From Berghia stephanieae (lineage: Eukaryota; Mollusca; Gastropoda; Nudibranchia; Aeolidiidae): a stretch of 64,000 nucleotides of DNA. Below the pieces are notes generated by a model. It did not search any database, was not told the DNA's origin, and saw nothing but the letters and a program-made list of their open reading frames with translations. Positions 17,990-29,860 of the stretch are shown in pieces. Both the position numbers and the translations under genes were made by a program. Numbering within the stretch: position 1 is the first letter of the stretch; every line of letters begins with the position of its first letter. The stretch lies in contig CM067448.1 in assembly GCA_034508935.3 (NCBI GenBank), positions 3,745,814 to 3,809,813 of the forward strand, read 5' to 3'.

Positions 17990-18870
17990 TAATTTGATTC
18001 CGTGTAGGAATCTGGGAGAATATTGTGTTGGTCCCGTGTGAGGATCTGTATTAAATCATTTGTTCTGACTTTCTATGCACATATAGTAAGTCAAGGTATT
18101 GATTCTGTGTAAGAATCTGGGTGAAGATATTTTGTTGATTCTAAGAAAGAATCTGGGTGAAGATATTTTGTTGATTCTGAGAGAGAATCTGGGTGAAGAT
18201 ATTTTGTTGATTCTGAGAGAGAATCTGGGTGAAGACATTTTGTTGATTCTAAGAAAGAATCTGGGTGAAGATATTTTGTTGATTCTGAGAGAGAATCTGG
18301 GTGAAGACATTTTGTTGATTCTAAGAAAGAATCTGGGTGAAGATATTTTGTTGATTCTAAGAGAGAATCTGGGTGAAGATATTTTGTTGATTCTAAGAGA
18401 GAATCTGGGTGAAGATATTTTGTTGATTCTAAGAAAGAATCTGGGTGAAGATATTTTGTTGATTCTGAGAAAGAATCTGGGTGAAGTTATTTTGTTGATT
18501 CTGAGAAAGAATCTGGGTGAAGATAGTTTTTATGATTCCGTGTGGGGAATCTGGGTGAAGCTATTTTGTTGATTCCGTGTGAGGAATCTGGGTGAAGCTA
18601 TTGTGTTGATTCCGTGTGGGGAATCTGGGTGAAGCGTTGGTTCCGTGTGAGGACCTGTATTAAATCAGTTGTTTTGACTCTAATATACGTCTATATTAAG
18701 TCAATGTTTTGATTCTGTGTAGGAATCTGGGTGAAGCGTTGGTTCTGTGTTAGGACCTGTAGTAAATTTGTTTTGATTCTATATTTGAGTCTATATATAG
18801 ATCAATGTTGAATTCCGTGTAGGAATCGGTATTAACTGCCTGTTTTGAATCTGTTTTGGGATCTATATTG
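17990..18870 (+). repeat. Leader hairpin array, copy 1
   Basis: About 16 tandem units of ~36 bp, each starting with a short inverted repeat such as GATTCTAAGAAAGAATC followed by TGGGTGAAGATATTTTGTT. Flanking variants have different but still paired stems (GGTTC...GGACC, GACTC...AAGTC). Because the unit length is divisible by three, a long open frame appears by chance; I do not call it a gene. Confidence 0.85.
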
Positions 18871-19217
18871 ACCGCATATCGTTAATAAGGTTACTTGTAA
18901 TACCACTTTATTCTACGTGAAAGTAACATTTACGGCAACAGTGTCGATAAACATATTGAAGTTTGTTTATTCGAATTTGAATTGGTTTGATTAATTGTCC
19001 TAGAGATGGATGTGGAAAGATTAATTAAACCTGGAGAAAAATTGGAGTTAAGGGGTGAAGATCTCCGTGCTTGGGTGACAGCCCAGTTACAAGAAGATGA
19101 AGAGAGAAAAGAGAAGGAGAGAGAACGTGCCAAAGAAGAGGAGGAGATAAGCAGAGCACGAGCTCAAAGGCAAGAAGCTCTGATGGAGAAAGAGCTTGAA
19201 CTGCTTAGGTTAAAGTC

Positions 19218-21156
19218 AAGATATGAAGTGAATAGAAAAGTGCCAGAAGACAATAGAGAATAAAAATTTTTTCGCGGCGGTGGTGGGGTTTGAACCTGCG
19301 ACCTTATTGGTACGACAACTCCGCCTGGCAGGTGAGAGCGTGGCTCTACCGTGTGAGCTATCCACGAACACAAAAATATTCGTTTCAAACTCAAAGTCAT
19401 TACTAGATCCCTCTCTCACCCACTTCTTGAGACCGCCGATTCGTTCGTACACCACCATCGCGAATAATTTTGACCAGCAGTTAAACCTAATAGCCAATAT
19501 TCTCAACACAAACATATAACATAGAAACGATTGAGACATTGAGTATGCTCCGGTGTATGGGGTGAATTTTTAATTCAGAAAAGTGAGTGGAGCAGGCACT
19601 TATGTTGGTAACAACAAGATATGAAGTGAATAGAAAAGTGCCAGAAGACAATAGAGAATAAAAATTTTTTCGCGGCGGTGGTGGGGTTTGAACCTGCGAC
19701 CTTATTGGTACGACAACTCCGCCTGGCAGGTGAGAGCGTGGCTCTACCGTGTGAGCTATCCACGAACACAAAAATATTCGTTTCAAACTCAAAGTCATTA
19801 CTAGATCCCTCTCTCGCGGAGTTGTCGTACCAATAAGGTCGCAGGTTCAAACCCCACCACCGCCGCGAAAAAATTTTTATTCTCTATTGTCTTCTGGCAC
19901 TTTTCTATTCACTTCATATCTTGTTGTTACCAACATAAGTGCCTGCTCCACTCACTTTTCTGAATTAAAAATTCACCCCATACACCGGAGCATACTCAAT
20001 GTCTCAATCGTTTCTATGTTATATGTTTGTGTTGAGAATATTGGCTATTAGGTTTAACTGCTGGTCAAAATTATTCGCGATGGTGGTGTACGAACGAATC
20101 GGCGGTCTCAAGAAGTGGGTGAGAGAGGGATCTAGTAATGACTTTGAGTTTGAAACGAATATTTTTGTGTTCGTGGATAGCTCACACGGTAGAGCCACGC
20201 TCTCACCTGCCAGGCGGAGTTGTCGTACCAATAAGGTCGCAGGTTCAAACCCACCACCGCCGCGAAAAAATTTTTATTCTCTATTGTCTTCTGGCACTTT
20301 TCTATTAACTTCATATCTTGTTGTTACCAACATAAGTGCCTGCTCCACTCACTTTTCTGAATTAAAAATTCACCCCATACACCGGAGCATACTCAATGTC
20401 TCAATCGTTTCTATGTTATATGTTTGTGTTGAGAATATTGGCTATTAGGTTTAACTGCTGGTCAAAATTATTCGCGATGGTGGTGTACGAACGAATCGGC
20501 GGTCTCAAGAAGTGGGTGAGAGAGGGATCTAGTAATGACTTTGAGTTTGAAACGAATATTTTTGTGTTCGTGGATAGCTCACACGGTAGAGCCACGCTCT
20601 CACCTGCCAGGCGGAGTTGTCGTACCAATAAGGTCGCAGGTTCAAACCCCACCACCGCCGCGAAAAAATTTTTATTCTCTATTGTCTTCTGGCACTTTTC
20701 TATTCACTTCATATCTTGTTGTTACCAACATAAGTGCCTGCTCCACTCACTTTTCTGAATTAAAAATTCACCCCATACACCGGAGCATACTCAATGTCTC
20801 AATCGTTTCTATGTTATATGTTTGTGTTGAGAATATTGGCTATTAGGTTTAACTGCTGGTCAAAATTATTCGCGATGGTGGTGTACGAACGAATCGGCGG
20901 TCTCAAGAAGTGGGTGAGAGAGGGATCTAGTAATGACTTTGAGTTTGAAACGAATATTTTTGTGTTCGTGGATAGCTCACACGGTAGAGCCACGCTCTCA
21001 CCTGCCAGGCGGAGTTGTCGTACCAATAAGGTCGCAGGTTCAAACCCCACCACCGCCGCGAAAAAATTTTATTCTCTATTGTCTTCTGGCACTTTTCTAT
21101 TCACTTCATATCTTGTTGTTACCAACATAAGTGCCTGCTCCACTCACTTTTCTGAA
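19218..21156. mobile_element. SINE-B cluster inserted in internal region 1
   Basis: About five units of ~398 bp with a tRNA-like head (A-box TAGCTCACACGGTAGAGC, B-box GGTTCAAACCC). The first 1.5 units (19218-19816) lie in the minus sense and the rest (19817-21156) in the plus sense, meeting inside the tRNA-like head. A 13 bp direct repeat TTAGGTTAAAGTC flanks the insert (19205-19217 and 21157-21169), which is typical of LINE-driven insertion. The equivalent site in internal region 2 (near 24900) is empty. Confidence 0.8.
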
Positions 21157-21465
21157 TTAGGTTAAAGTCGGAGTGTCAGGCTTCCTCCAACAACGACAGT
21201 ATGACAAGTGACATTCGATCATTTACTCATGCTCCCACTGTTAAGAGTCCTCGACTTCCATGTTTTGACGAAAACAAGGATCATGAACCACCGAAATGTA
21301 TGACACACGGCAAGGTGGAGTTGAAGTGTGGATGTGTGATGCCGATGTTGTCTGTTGAAGGAAGGGACAACCATGAGTCCAAATAATTGTCGAGATCGAT
21401 GTGATCTTGAGGCATTTCGATGATCTAACTAAATGTTGTACCAAATTTAGTCTTAGGGGGAGATA

Positions 21466-23336
21466 TGTAACGAAATGCTTCCGTGTAGGCGTCAGTTTAC
21501 GACAGGATGTACGTCGTCGTAGTATTAGTTGTTGTTGTTATTGTAATCCCTCCGGAACAACCCTTCTTTTGTTGATACAGGTCGTATCAGATCATGCACC
21601 TATGGCCCGGAAGTTTGAATTAAACTACGTAGTGTGGGTGTTATTGTGAGAAAGGCATCAATCTTGTTTTCTCCGTAAACTTATAAGCAAAGTAGGATCC
21701 CTGTATTCTACAGGAGTGACTTTGTTATGGTATGGCTTGATTGATATCTCGTAACTATGGGGCTGACGAATTTATTTATCCTTGATATGAGGATGTCCGG
21801 TATCAGGATGGGTTGTTGTTGTCCATGATTATGGAATCTGGGGGAGTTTTAAGGAATTTCAGATGTTTACGGATATGACTAACATCCGTTTGTGTGGGTA
21901 GAATTTTGCTTCGTTTGCTTGATTTTTGCCTATAAATGCCAGAGTTTTGAGCAGTTTCTTCAGACCACTCATCGGAGTCTTTTAGGCTCATTGTCTCAAA
22001 AGAGACCAGACAGCGGAGTCTTTTAGGCTCATAGTCTCTAAGCGATAACCACAGCGGAGTCTTTTAGGCTCATTTGTTTAACTCTTGTGTAGAGTTGGAT
22101 TAAAGTCTTGTGTAGACTTTGTAGTGCTCAAAGTTCGAGCTGAAACACGTTTTGTGTTAACTCTTGTGTAGAGTGTGATTTAAGTCTTGTGTAGACTTTG
22201 TGGTGCTCAAAGTTTGAGCTGAATCAAGTTGTGTTATAACTCTTGTGTAGAGTTTGATTAAAGTCTTGTGTAGACTTAATTTGTGATTTCTATAATCTGT
22301 TCGGCTCTGGTGAGATTTTGAATAATATGTTGTGATTACAATTATGATTGTGTTTTGATATCAATATCATAATATCACTTTAAATTTTGATTCTCAATTA
22401 ATTAATCAGATAATGAAATTAATTGTGTAATATATTCTTGTTGTAAAGAAAATAAGCTTTTCTTGCTATAAAGCATTATTATTTCATATCTACAAAGTAA
22501 AGCAATATTAATCAACATTAATAAATTGATTTGTTAAAGTAAAATAATATTTACTCATTTAAAGTAAACATATTGAGTGAGTTCGAATATAGATAGAGTT
22601 ATATTCGTATGATTATCATATTATAACAAAATCATTTTCTTTCTTTAAAGTGAATGAGCCGTTGGAGGCTGGGCTTTAACAAGCCAACTTTAGGCTATAC
22701 ACTCATAGCTTGACCCTAATAGAAACTGAACATTTGCCTGTTTTATAAGTTACCTGTGAAGAACCATTTGCTTATTTTAATATCAGAACATTGAGAAACA
22801 ATTGATCTGTTTATGAATACTGTGAAATCAGAACAATTTCAAGAAGAGACAAATTAACAATATTAGAACAACCTTACAGTTTTTGTTGAATATCAAGGAC
22901 ACTCTTTTGGCTTTCTTCTACACGTCTGGATTGTGTTTAGTTAGTTAGTTAATTATTAGTTGCCTGTATGACTGTGATGGTTGCAACCTATCTGTGAGAT
23001 TGTCTGATGTGGTAGCGGTTTGGTAAAGTATTGATAATTAATTGATTTAATTATATATTTTCATATCGCTTTCATATCATATTCATCATCACACCATCTC
23101 CATCAATTTGTCATCCATCCATTTGATTTCATACTTATGACATCTATCATTTCATCTTCATATCTCATAATATCTTTGTTATATTGTAATAAAATATATC
23201 TTCATTTAGCTTCAAAACCTTTATCAACGTATTGTGTTTGGTTATAGATCGGTGTCGTAGCTTGAATATAGCACACATAAACAAGGTTGCAAACTGCGCT
23301 ACATAAGCATACGGTTTACGTGCGCACTTTGTGACA
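21466..23336 (+). repeat. LTR 2, shared by both units
   Basis: 1871 bp, preceded by a purine tract (TTAGGGGGAGATA) and followed by the second primer-binding site. It serves as the 3' LTR of unit 1 and the 5' LTR of unit 2. Confidence 0.88.
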
Positions 23337-23341
23337 TAATT

Positions 23342-23359
23342 TGGTGTCAGAAGTGGGAT
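23342..23359 (+). promoter_or_regulatory. Primer-binding site 2 (tRNA-Leu)
   Basis: Identical to the site at 17657-17674, also 5 bp after an LTR. Confidence 0.8.
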
Positions 23360-23674
23360 TCTTATTGTTGTGCATTCAAGAGACATCGCGACCAAACAAT
23401 TGTTGAGACAGGTTAGGGAGTTGTTTGAAACTCGAGATAGATAATATCTTTGAGCTTAAAGCAAATTGGTATCCATTTAATGGTTATAAGACTGTCATTA
23501 TACGCAAGGTGTAATACAAGTTATTCTGGTAATTTTCATTTGTTCGGTTCTAAGTTGTCAGTCATCTGACATAGTGATACGGATCACTGACTTAGCGCGA
23601 AAGCGGTACTCGCGCTGTAAAGCCTCCATTGTCCCCCCTCTCCCTTTTGTAAGGAACGAAGGTGGTTGTTGGGG

Positions 23675-24555
23675 TAATTTGATTCCGTGTAGGAATCTGG
23701 GAGAATATTGTGTTGGTCCCGTGTGAGGATCTGTATTAAATCATTTGTTCTGACTTTCTATGCACATATAGTAAGTCAAGGTATTGATTCTGTGTAAGAA
23801 TCTGGGTGAAGATATTTTGTTGATTCTAAGAAAGAATCTGGGTGAAGATATTTTGTTGATTCTGAGAGAGAATCTGGGTGAAGATATTTTGTTGATTCTG
23901 AGAGAGAATCTGGGTGAAGACATTTTGTTGATTCTAAGAAAGAATCTGGGTGAAGATATTTTGTTGATTCTGAGAGAGAATCTGGGTGAAGACATTTTGT
24001 TGATTCTAAGAAAGAATCTGGGTGAAGATATTTTGTTGATTCTAAGAGAGAATCTGGGTGAAGATATTTTGTTGATTCTAAGAGAGAATCTGGGTGAAGA
24101 TATTTTGTTGATTCTAAGAAAGAATCTGGGTGAAGATATTTTGTTGATTCTGAGAAAGAATCTGGGTGAAGTTATTTTGTTGATTCTGAGAAAGAATCTG
24201 GGTGAAGATAGTTTTTATGATTCCGTGTGGGGAATCTGGGTGAAGCTATTTTGTTGATTCCGTGTGAGGAATCTGGGTGAAGCTATTGTGTTGATTCCGT
24301 GTGGGGAATCTGGGTGAAGCGTTGGTTCCGTGTGAGGACCTGTATTAAATCAGTTGTTTTGACTCTAATATACGTCTATATTAAGTCAATGTTTTGATTC
24401 TGTGTAGGAATCTGGGTGAAGCGTTGGTTCTGTGTTAGGACCTGTAGTAAATTTGTTTTGATTCTATATTTGAGTCTATATATAGATCAATGTTGAATTC
24501 CGTGTAGGAATCGGTATTAACTGCCTGTTTTGAATCTGTTTTGGGATCTATATTG
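23675..24555 (+). repeat. Leader hairpin array, copy 2
   Basis: Same array and unit order as 17990-18870; no differences noticed by eye. Copy number did not change since the duplication, so the tandem doubling is recent. Confidence 0.85.
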
Positions 24556-24690
24556 ACCGCATATCGTTAATAAGGTTACTTGTAATACCACTTTATTCTA
24601 CGTGAAAGTAACATTTACGGCAACAGTGTCGATAAACATATTGAAGTTTGTTTATTCGAATTTGAATTGGTTTGATTAATTGTCCTAGAG

Positions 24691-25119
24691 ATGGATGTGG
24701 AAAGATTAATTAAACCTGGAGAAAAATTGGAGTTAAGGGGTGAAGATCTCCGTGCTTGGGTGACAGCCCAGTTACAAGAAGATGAAGAGAGAAAAGAGAA
24801 GGAGAGAGAACGTGCCAAAGAAGAGGAGGAGATAAGCAGAGCACGAGCTCAAAGGCAAGAAGCTCTGATGGAGAAAGAGCTTGAACTGCTTAGGTTAAAG
24901 TCGGAGTGTCAGGCTTCCTCCAACAACGACAGTATGACAAGTGACATTCGATCATTTACTCATGCTCCCACTGTTAAGAGTCCTCGACTTCCATGTTTTG
25001 ACGAAAACAAGGATCATGAACCACCGAAATGCATGACACACGGCAAGGTGGAGTTGAAGTGTGGATGTGTGATGCCGATGTTGTCTGTTGAAGGAAGGGA
25101 CAACCATGAGCCCAAATAA
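24691..25119 (+). mobile_element. Short gag-like frame of the LTR element
   Basis: About 142 codons. A Glu/Arg-rich coiled coil comes first, then a stretch like the start of Ty3/gypsy gag (PRLPCFDENKD). It is far shorter than any gag-pol and is a fossil. The matching frame of unit 1 starts at 19006 and is interrupted by the SINE-B cluster. Confidence 0.55.
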
Positions 25120-25184
25120 TTGTCGAGATCGATGTGATCTTGATGCATTTCGATGATCTAACTAAATGTTGTACCAAATTTAGT

Positions 25185-25199
25185 CTTAGGGGGGAGATA
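25185..25199 (+). promoter_or_regulatory. Polypurine tract before LTR 3
   Basis: TTAGGGGGGAGATA just before TGTAACG, the usual place for the plus-strand primer. The equivalent before LTR 2 is at about 21453-21465. Confidence 0.7.
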
Positions 25200-27070
25200 T
25201 GTAACGAAATGCTTCCGTGTAGGCGTCAGTTTACGACAGGATGTACGTCGTCGTAGTATTAGTTGTTGTTGTTATTGTAATCCCTCCGGAACAACCCTTC
25301 TTTTGTTGATACAGGTCGTATCAGATCATGCACCTATGGCCCGGAAGTTTGAATTAAACTACGTAGTGTGGGTGTTATTGTGAGAAAGGCATCAATCTTG
25401 TTTTCTCCGTAAACTTATAAGCAAAGTAGGATCCCTGTATTCTACAGGAGTGACTTTGTTATGGTATGGCTTGATTGATATCTCGTAACTATGGGGCTGA
25501 CGAATTTATTTATCCTTGATATGAGGATGTCCGGTATCAGGATGGGTTGTTGTTGTCCATGATTATGGAATCTGGGGGAGTTTTAAGGAATTTCAGATGT
25601 TTACGGATATGACTAACATCCGTTTGTGTGGGTAGAATTTTGCTTCGTTTGCTTGATTTTTGCCTATAAATGCCAGAGTTTTGAGCAGTTTCTTCAGACC
25701 ACTCATCGGAGTCTTTTAGGCTCATTGTCTCAAAAGAGACCAGACAGCGGAGTCTTTTAGGCTCATAGTCTCTAAGCGATAACCACAGCGGAGTCTTTTA
25801 GGCTCATTTGTTTAACTCTTGTGTAGAGTTGGATTAAAGTCTTGTGTAGACTTTGTAGTGCTCAAAGTTCGAGCTGAAACACGTTTTGTGTTAACTCTTG
25901 TGTAGAGTGTGATTTAAGTCTTGTGTAGACTTTGTGGTGCTCAAAGTTTGAGCTGAATCAAGTTGTGTTATAACTCTTGTGTAGAGTTTGATTAAAGTCT
26001 TGTGTAGACTTAATTTGTGATTTCTATAATCTGTTCGGCTCTGGTGAGATTTTGAATAATATGTTGTGATTACAATTATGATTGTGTTTTGATATCAATA
26101 TCATAATATCACTTTAAATTTTGATTCTCAATTAATTAATCAGATAATGAAATTAATTGTGTAATATATTCTTGTTGTAAAGAAAATAAGCTTTTCTTGC
26201 TATAAAGCATTATTATTTCATATCTACAAAGTAAAGCAATATTAATCAACATTAATAAATTGATTTGTTAAAGTAAAATAATATTTACTCATTTAAAGTA
26301 AACATATTGAGTGAGTTCGAATATAGATAGAGTTATATTCGTATGATTATCATATTATAACAAAATCATTTTCTTTCTTTAAAGTGAATGAGCCGTTGGA
26401 GGCTGGGCTTTAACAAGCCAACTTTAGGCTATACACTCATAGCTTGACCCTAATAGAAACTGAACATTTGCCTGTTTTATAAGTTACCTGTGAAGAACCA
26501 TTTGCTTATTTTAATATCAGAACATTGAGAAACAATTGATCTGTTTATGAATACTGTGAAATCAGAACAATTTCAAGAAGAGACAAATTAACAATATTAG
26601 AACAACCTTACAGTTTTTGTTGAATATCAAGGACACTCTTTTGGCTTTCTTCTACACGTCTGGATTGTGTTTAGTTAGTTAGTTAATTATTAGTTGCCTG
26701 TATGACTGTGATGGTTGCAACCTATCTGTGAGATTGTCTGATGTGGTAGCGGTTTGGTAAAGTATTGATAATTAATTGATTTAATTATATATTTTCATAT
26801 CGCTTTCATATCATATTCATCATCACACCATCTCCATCAATTTGTCATCCATCCATTTGATTTCATACTTATGACATCTATCATTTCATCTTCATATCTC
26901 ATAATATCTTTGTTATATTGTAATAAAATATATCTTCATTTAGCTTCAAAACCTTTATCAACGTATTGTGTTTGGTTATTGATCGGTGTCGTAGCTTGAA
27001 TATAGCACACATAAACAAGGTTGCAAACTGCGCTACATAAGCATACGGTTTACGTGCGCACTTTGTGACA
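25200..27070 (+). repeat. LTR 3
   Basis: 1871 bp, ends GTGACA directly before the CTGAC target duplication at 27071-27075. Confidence 0.88.
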
Positions 27071-27094
27071 CTGACCACTTGGCTAAAAAAAAAA

Positions 27095-27308
27095 AAATTC
27101 TCTTTATTCATCCCCAAGGGGAAATTTGAGTTTAGGGTCTATTCCAAGGGAAGACTGGAATAACCCAGGCATCAGCCGCAGTGAGCGCCGCAAAGTGAAC
27201 TAGGGCAAGGTGACTTGCTCAAGGCCACACAACGTAGCGGCGGGTGATTGAACTCGTTACCTTTTGGGTACGAAGCAAAGATTGCACCGCTGAGCCACAT
27301 TGCCCCTA
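27095..27308 (-). repeat. SINE-A copy
   Basis: Reverse copy with its A-rich tail (poly-A in the plus text at 27084-27098) on the left and the head GCTGAGCCACATTGCCCC on the right. Confidence 0.85.
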
Positions 27309-27404
27309 ATCCGCAAATATGAACAACATGAAATACCTTATTGTTCAAGACTTTTGTTTTTGTTTTGTTCGTTAAAATATCGTTATATCATTATTTTCAA
27401 TATT

Positions 27405-27960
27405 AAAATCAGAATTTAAAAAAAAAGAAACACACATCTTCATTTACCAGATTATGAATGTTGAAAGAGTGGAGAATCATGGGAAAAGTGGAAAAATGAT
27501 TCTGTACACAAAAAATGCAATCTAGTTTTAGGTCACACAAGAATATTGTCTGTGTAGATACACAAAAAAAACAAAACAACAGAGACACGAGAGCTGTAGC
27601 CAGACAATCGGTGGCCATGGCTACATTTAAGGTCACCTATCCGCTAAGAGGAACGACATGGAATTCTTTACTTCTCAAGAATTATGTTATTGTTTTGTTC
27701 ATTAAAACAAAACTTTTTAAAAAAGTGATATCGTTATTTCATTATTAAAATCAGAATTTTAAAAAAAGAAACACATCTTCATTTTCCAGATTATGAATGT
27801 TGAAAGAGTGGATGGACAATCATGGGAAAAGTGGAAAACGATTCTGTACACAAAAAATGCAATCTAGTTTAAGATCACATAAGAAAATTGTCTGTGTAGA
27901 TAAACAAAAAATTCCAGAGAGAAACACACAAGAGCCACAGCCAGACAATCGGTGGATATG
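27405..27960 (+). repeat. Direct duplication, ~215 bp, spaced ~340 bp
   Basis: About 27405-27630 and 27745-27955 share ATTATGAATGTTGAAAGAGT, ACAAAAAATGCAATCTAGTT and CAGCCAGACAATCGGTGG. The second copy runs straight into the minisatellite. No gene recognised. Confidence 0.8.
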
Positions 27961-28979
27961 GCCACATTTTGTCATTGTCCACGATGCATGGCTACATTTT
28001 GTCATTGTCCACGATGCATGGCTACATTTTGTCATTGTCCACGATGCATGGCTACATTTTGTGATTGTCCACGATGCATGGCCACATTTTGTCATTGTCC
28101 ACGATGCATGGCTACATTTTGTCATTGTCCACGATGCATGGCTACATTTTGTGATTGTCCACGATGCATGGCCACATTTTGTCATTGTCCACGATGCATG
28201 GCTACATTTTAATAATAATAATCTTTATTGTCCAAATTAAAGGCAATTCATGTGAGGTAAAAATTTTGTGATTGTCCACGATGCATGGCCACATTTTGTC
28301 ATTGTCCACGATGCATGGCTACATTTTGTCATTGTCCACGATGCATGGCTACATTTTGTCATTGTCCACGATACATGGCTACATTTTGTCATTGTCCACG
28401 ATGCATGGCTACATTTTGTCATTGTCCACGATGCATGGCTACATTTTGCCATTGTCCACGATGCATGGCTACATTTTGCCATTGTCCACGATACATGGCT
28501 ACATTTTGCCATTGTCCACGATACATGGCTACATTTTGCCATTGTCCACGATACACGGCTACATTTTGCCATTGTCCATGATACATGACTACATTTTGCC
28601 CTTGTCATCGATACATGGCTACATTTTGTCATTGTCCACGATGCATGGCTACATTTTGCCATTGTCCACGATGCATGGCTACATTTTGCCATTGTCCACG
28701 ATACATGGCTACATTTTGCCATTGTCCACGATACATGGCTACATTTTGCCATTGTCCACGATACACGGCTACATTTTGCCATTGTCCATGATACATGACT
28801 ACATTTTGCGCTTGTCATCGATACATGGCTACATTTTGTCATTGCCCACGATACATGGCTACATTTTGCCATTGTCCACGATGCATGGCTACATTTTGCC
28901 ATTGTCCACGATATATGGCTACATTTTACCATTGTCCACGATGCATGGCTACATTTTGCCATTGTCCACGATATACTGC
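27953..28979 (+). repeat. 30 bp minisatellite, ~32 units, one interruption
   Basis: Unit: GCTACATTTTGTCATTGTCC followed by ACGATGCATG. It is interrupted at about 28210-28262 by an AT-rich segment containing AATAATAATAATCTTTATTG, which resembles a reversed LINE/SINE tail. A higher-order period of seven units (210 bp) shows in the right half: the variant CTTGTCATCGATACATGG recurs at about 28592 and 28802. The long open frames on both strands follow from the 30 bp period and are not evidence of coding. Confidence 0.92.
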
Positions 28980-29759
28980 AAATTTGAACATTTTTGGACC
29001 TTTGAACTTTGGTCTATTTCTTATGCAAAATTCTCACCACTTAAACATGCATAACTTTTTAACCAATAATAGTAGAAAAGAAAATAAGACAGCTTATTAT
29101 ATGGTTTTTCAAGCTCTAAGAGCCTATGACAATTTCGTTTCAATAACATCAATTTACTTTTTTTAAAAAAGAATACCAGAAATACCAAGACATAACGAGG
29201 TAATACAAATTGTAATTTCTTCACAAATGTTGCTGCATACCAATTTAGAAGATAAAAGGATTTTAAAAATTTTAATGACGAAGAGATGAGATGGGTTCTG
29301 CCAGAGCAATTCACACAAATATCTAAGAACCTGATTTGAAAAATAAAGTTATAGGACAGCCTATGGCTACCTCTCATAAAGACCCAAGCTGGAGATCCTG
29401 ACCTTAAGGGTAACACTCAGATGGTCTCTAGTAATAACTCACAATCATTCAGGGGGTGGGGGGGGAAAGACATCTCTCACGGAACATACTATCATTGAGA
29501 GATTTACAAGGGGAATAAAAACTACCCAAAAAACATCTCTCACAGAACGTTACACAATCGCTCATCTGACTGCTACCCAAATGGAAAAGGACTCTCACCA
29601 GGCCAAAATCAACTCATTTCATTACAGAGCTGTAAACCCACTAGAGAATATAACAGGTGCAGGGGAGAAACCCCCATTTCACATGTTGGGTGCAGGAGCA
29701 TCTATCACAGAGAATGCGGTTTTTGTTCTGAATAAGACCTGAACAAACCAGAATCCACG
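28980..29759. other. No gene recognised
   Basis: AT-rich single-copy-looking DNA downstream of CHTF8; it may include the CHTF8 3' UTR next to 29760. A G run lies at 29454-29464. I see no repeat family or conserved frame. Confidence 0.4.
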
Positions 29760-29860
29760 TCAAATCTTCTTGGGCACGTGTGCAATGATGGGCTTGGGTC
29801 TGGTCTTGAAGACCAGCTTTTTCCTGATGACAGCTTGGATCTGGTGGGTGACGTGTTGTC
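29760..29860 (-). CDS. CHTF8: CHTF8 coding exon 4 and stop
   Basis: Acceptor TTCTAATCTCCAG, then (R)[32 protein letters not shown] and TGA. Human ends [16 protein letters not shown]. Confidence 0.9.

Larger units (their letters stand above)
15783..27070 (+). mobile_element. Tandem Ty3/gypsy-type LTR array: LTR-internal-LTR-internal-LTR
   Basis: Three near-identical ~1.87 kb LTRs (TGTAACG...GTGACA) share two internal regions. A 5 bp direct repeat CTGAC flanks the whole array (15778-15782 and 27071-27075). Each internal region starts with a primer-binding site matching the 3' end of tRNA-Leu and ends in a purine tract. Only a short gag-like frame is left and no polymerase or integrase is recognised, so both units are broken or non-autonomous. 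The LTRs differ at only a handful of positions, so the insertion is young. The shared middle LTR suggests LTR-LTR recombination after a single insertion. The family call rests on the 5 bp duplication, the primer site and the gag-like N-terminus. Confidence 0.85.

Noticed and set aside
18099-18572. A 157-codon frame with 12-residue repeats, and its copy at 23784-24257
   Set aside because: It comes from a 36 bp tandem repeat whose length is a multiple of three. The conserved feature is the DNA/RNA hairpin, and both strands are open.
17990-18620. CRISPR-like array
   Set aside because: Units are contiguous without spacers and the genome is eukaryotic.
28237-29054. Frames of over 240 codons on both strands in the minisatellite
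   Set aside because: The 30 bp period keeps all frames open. No start context, domain or codon pattern supports a protein.
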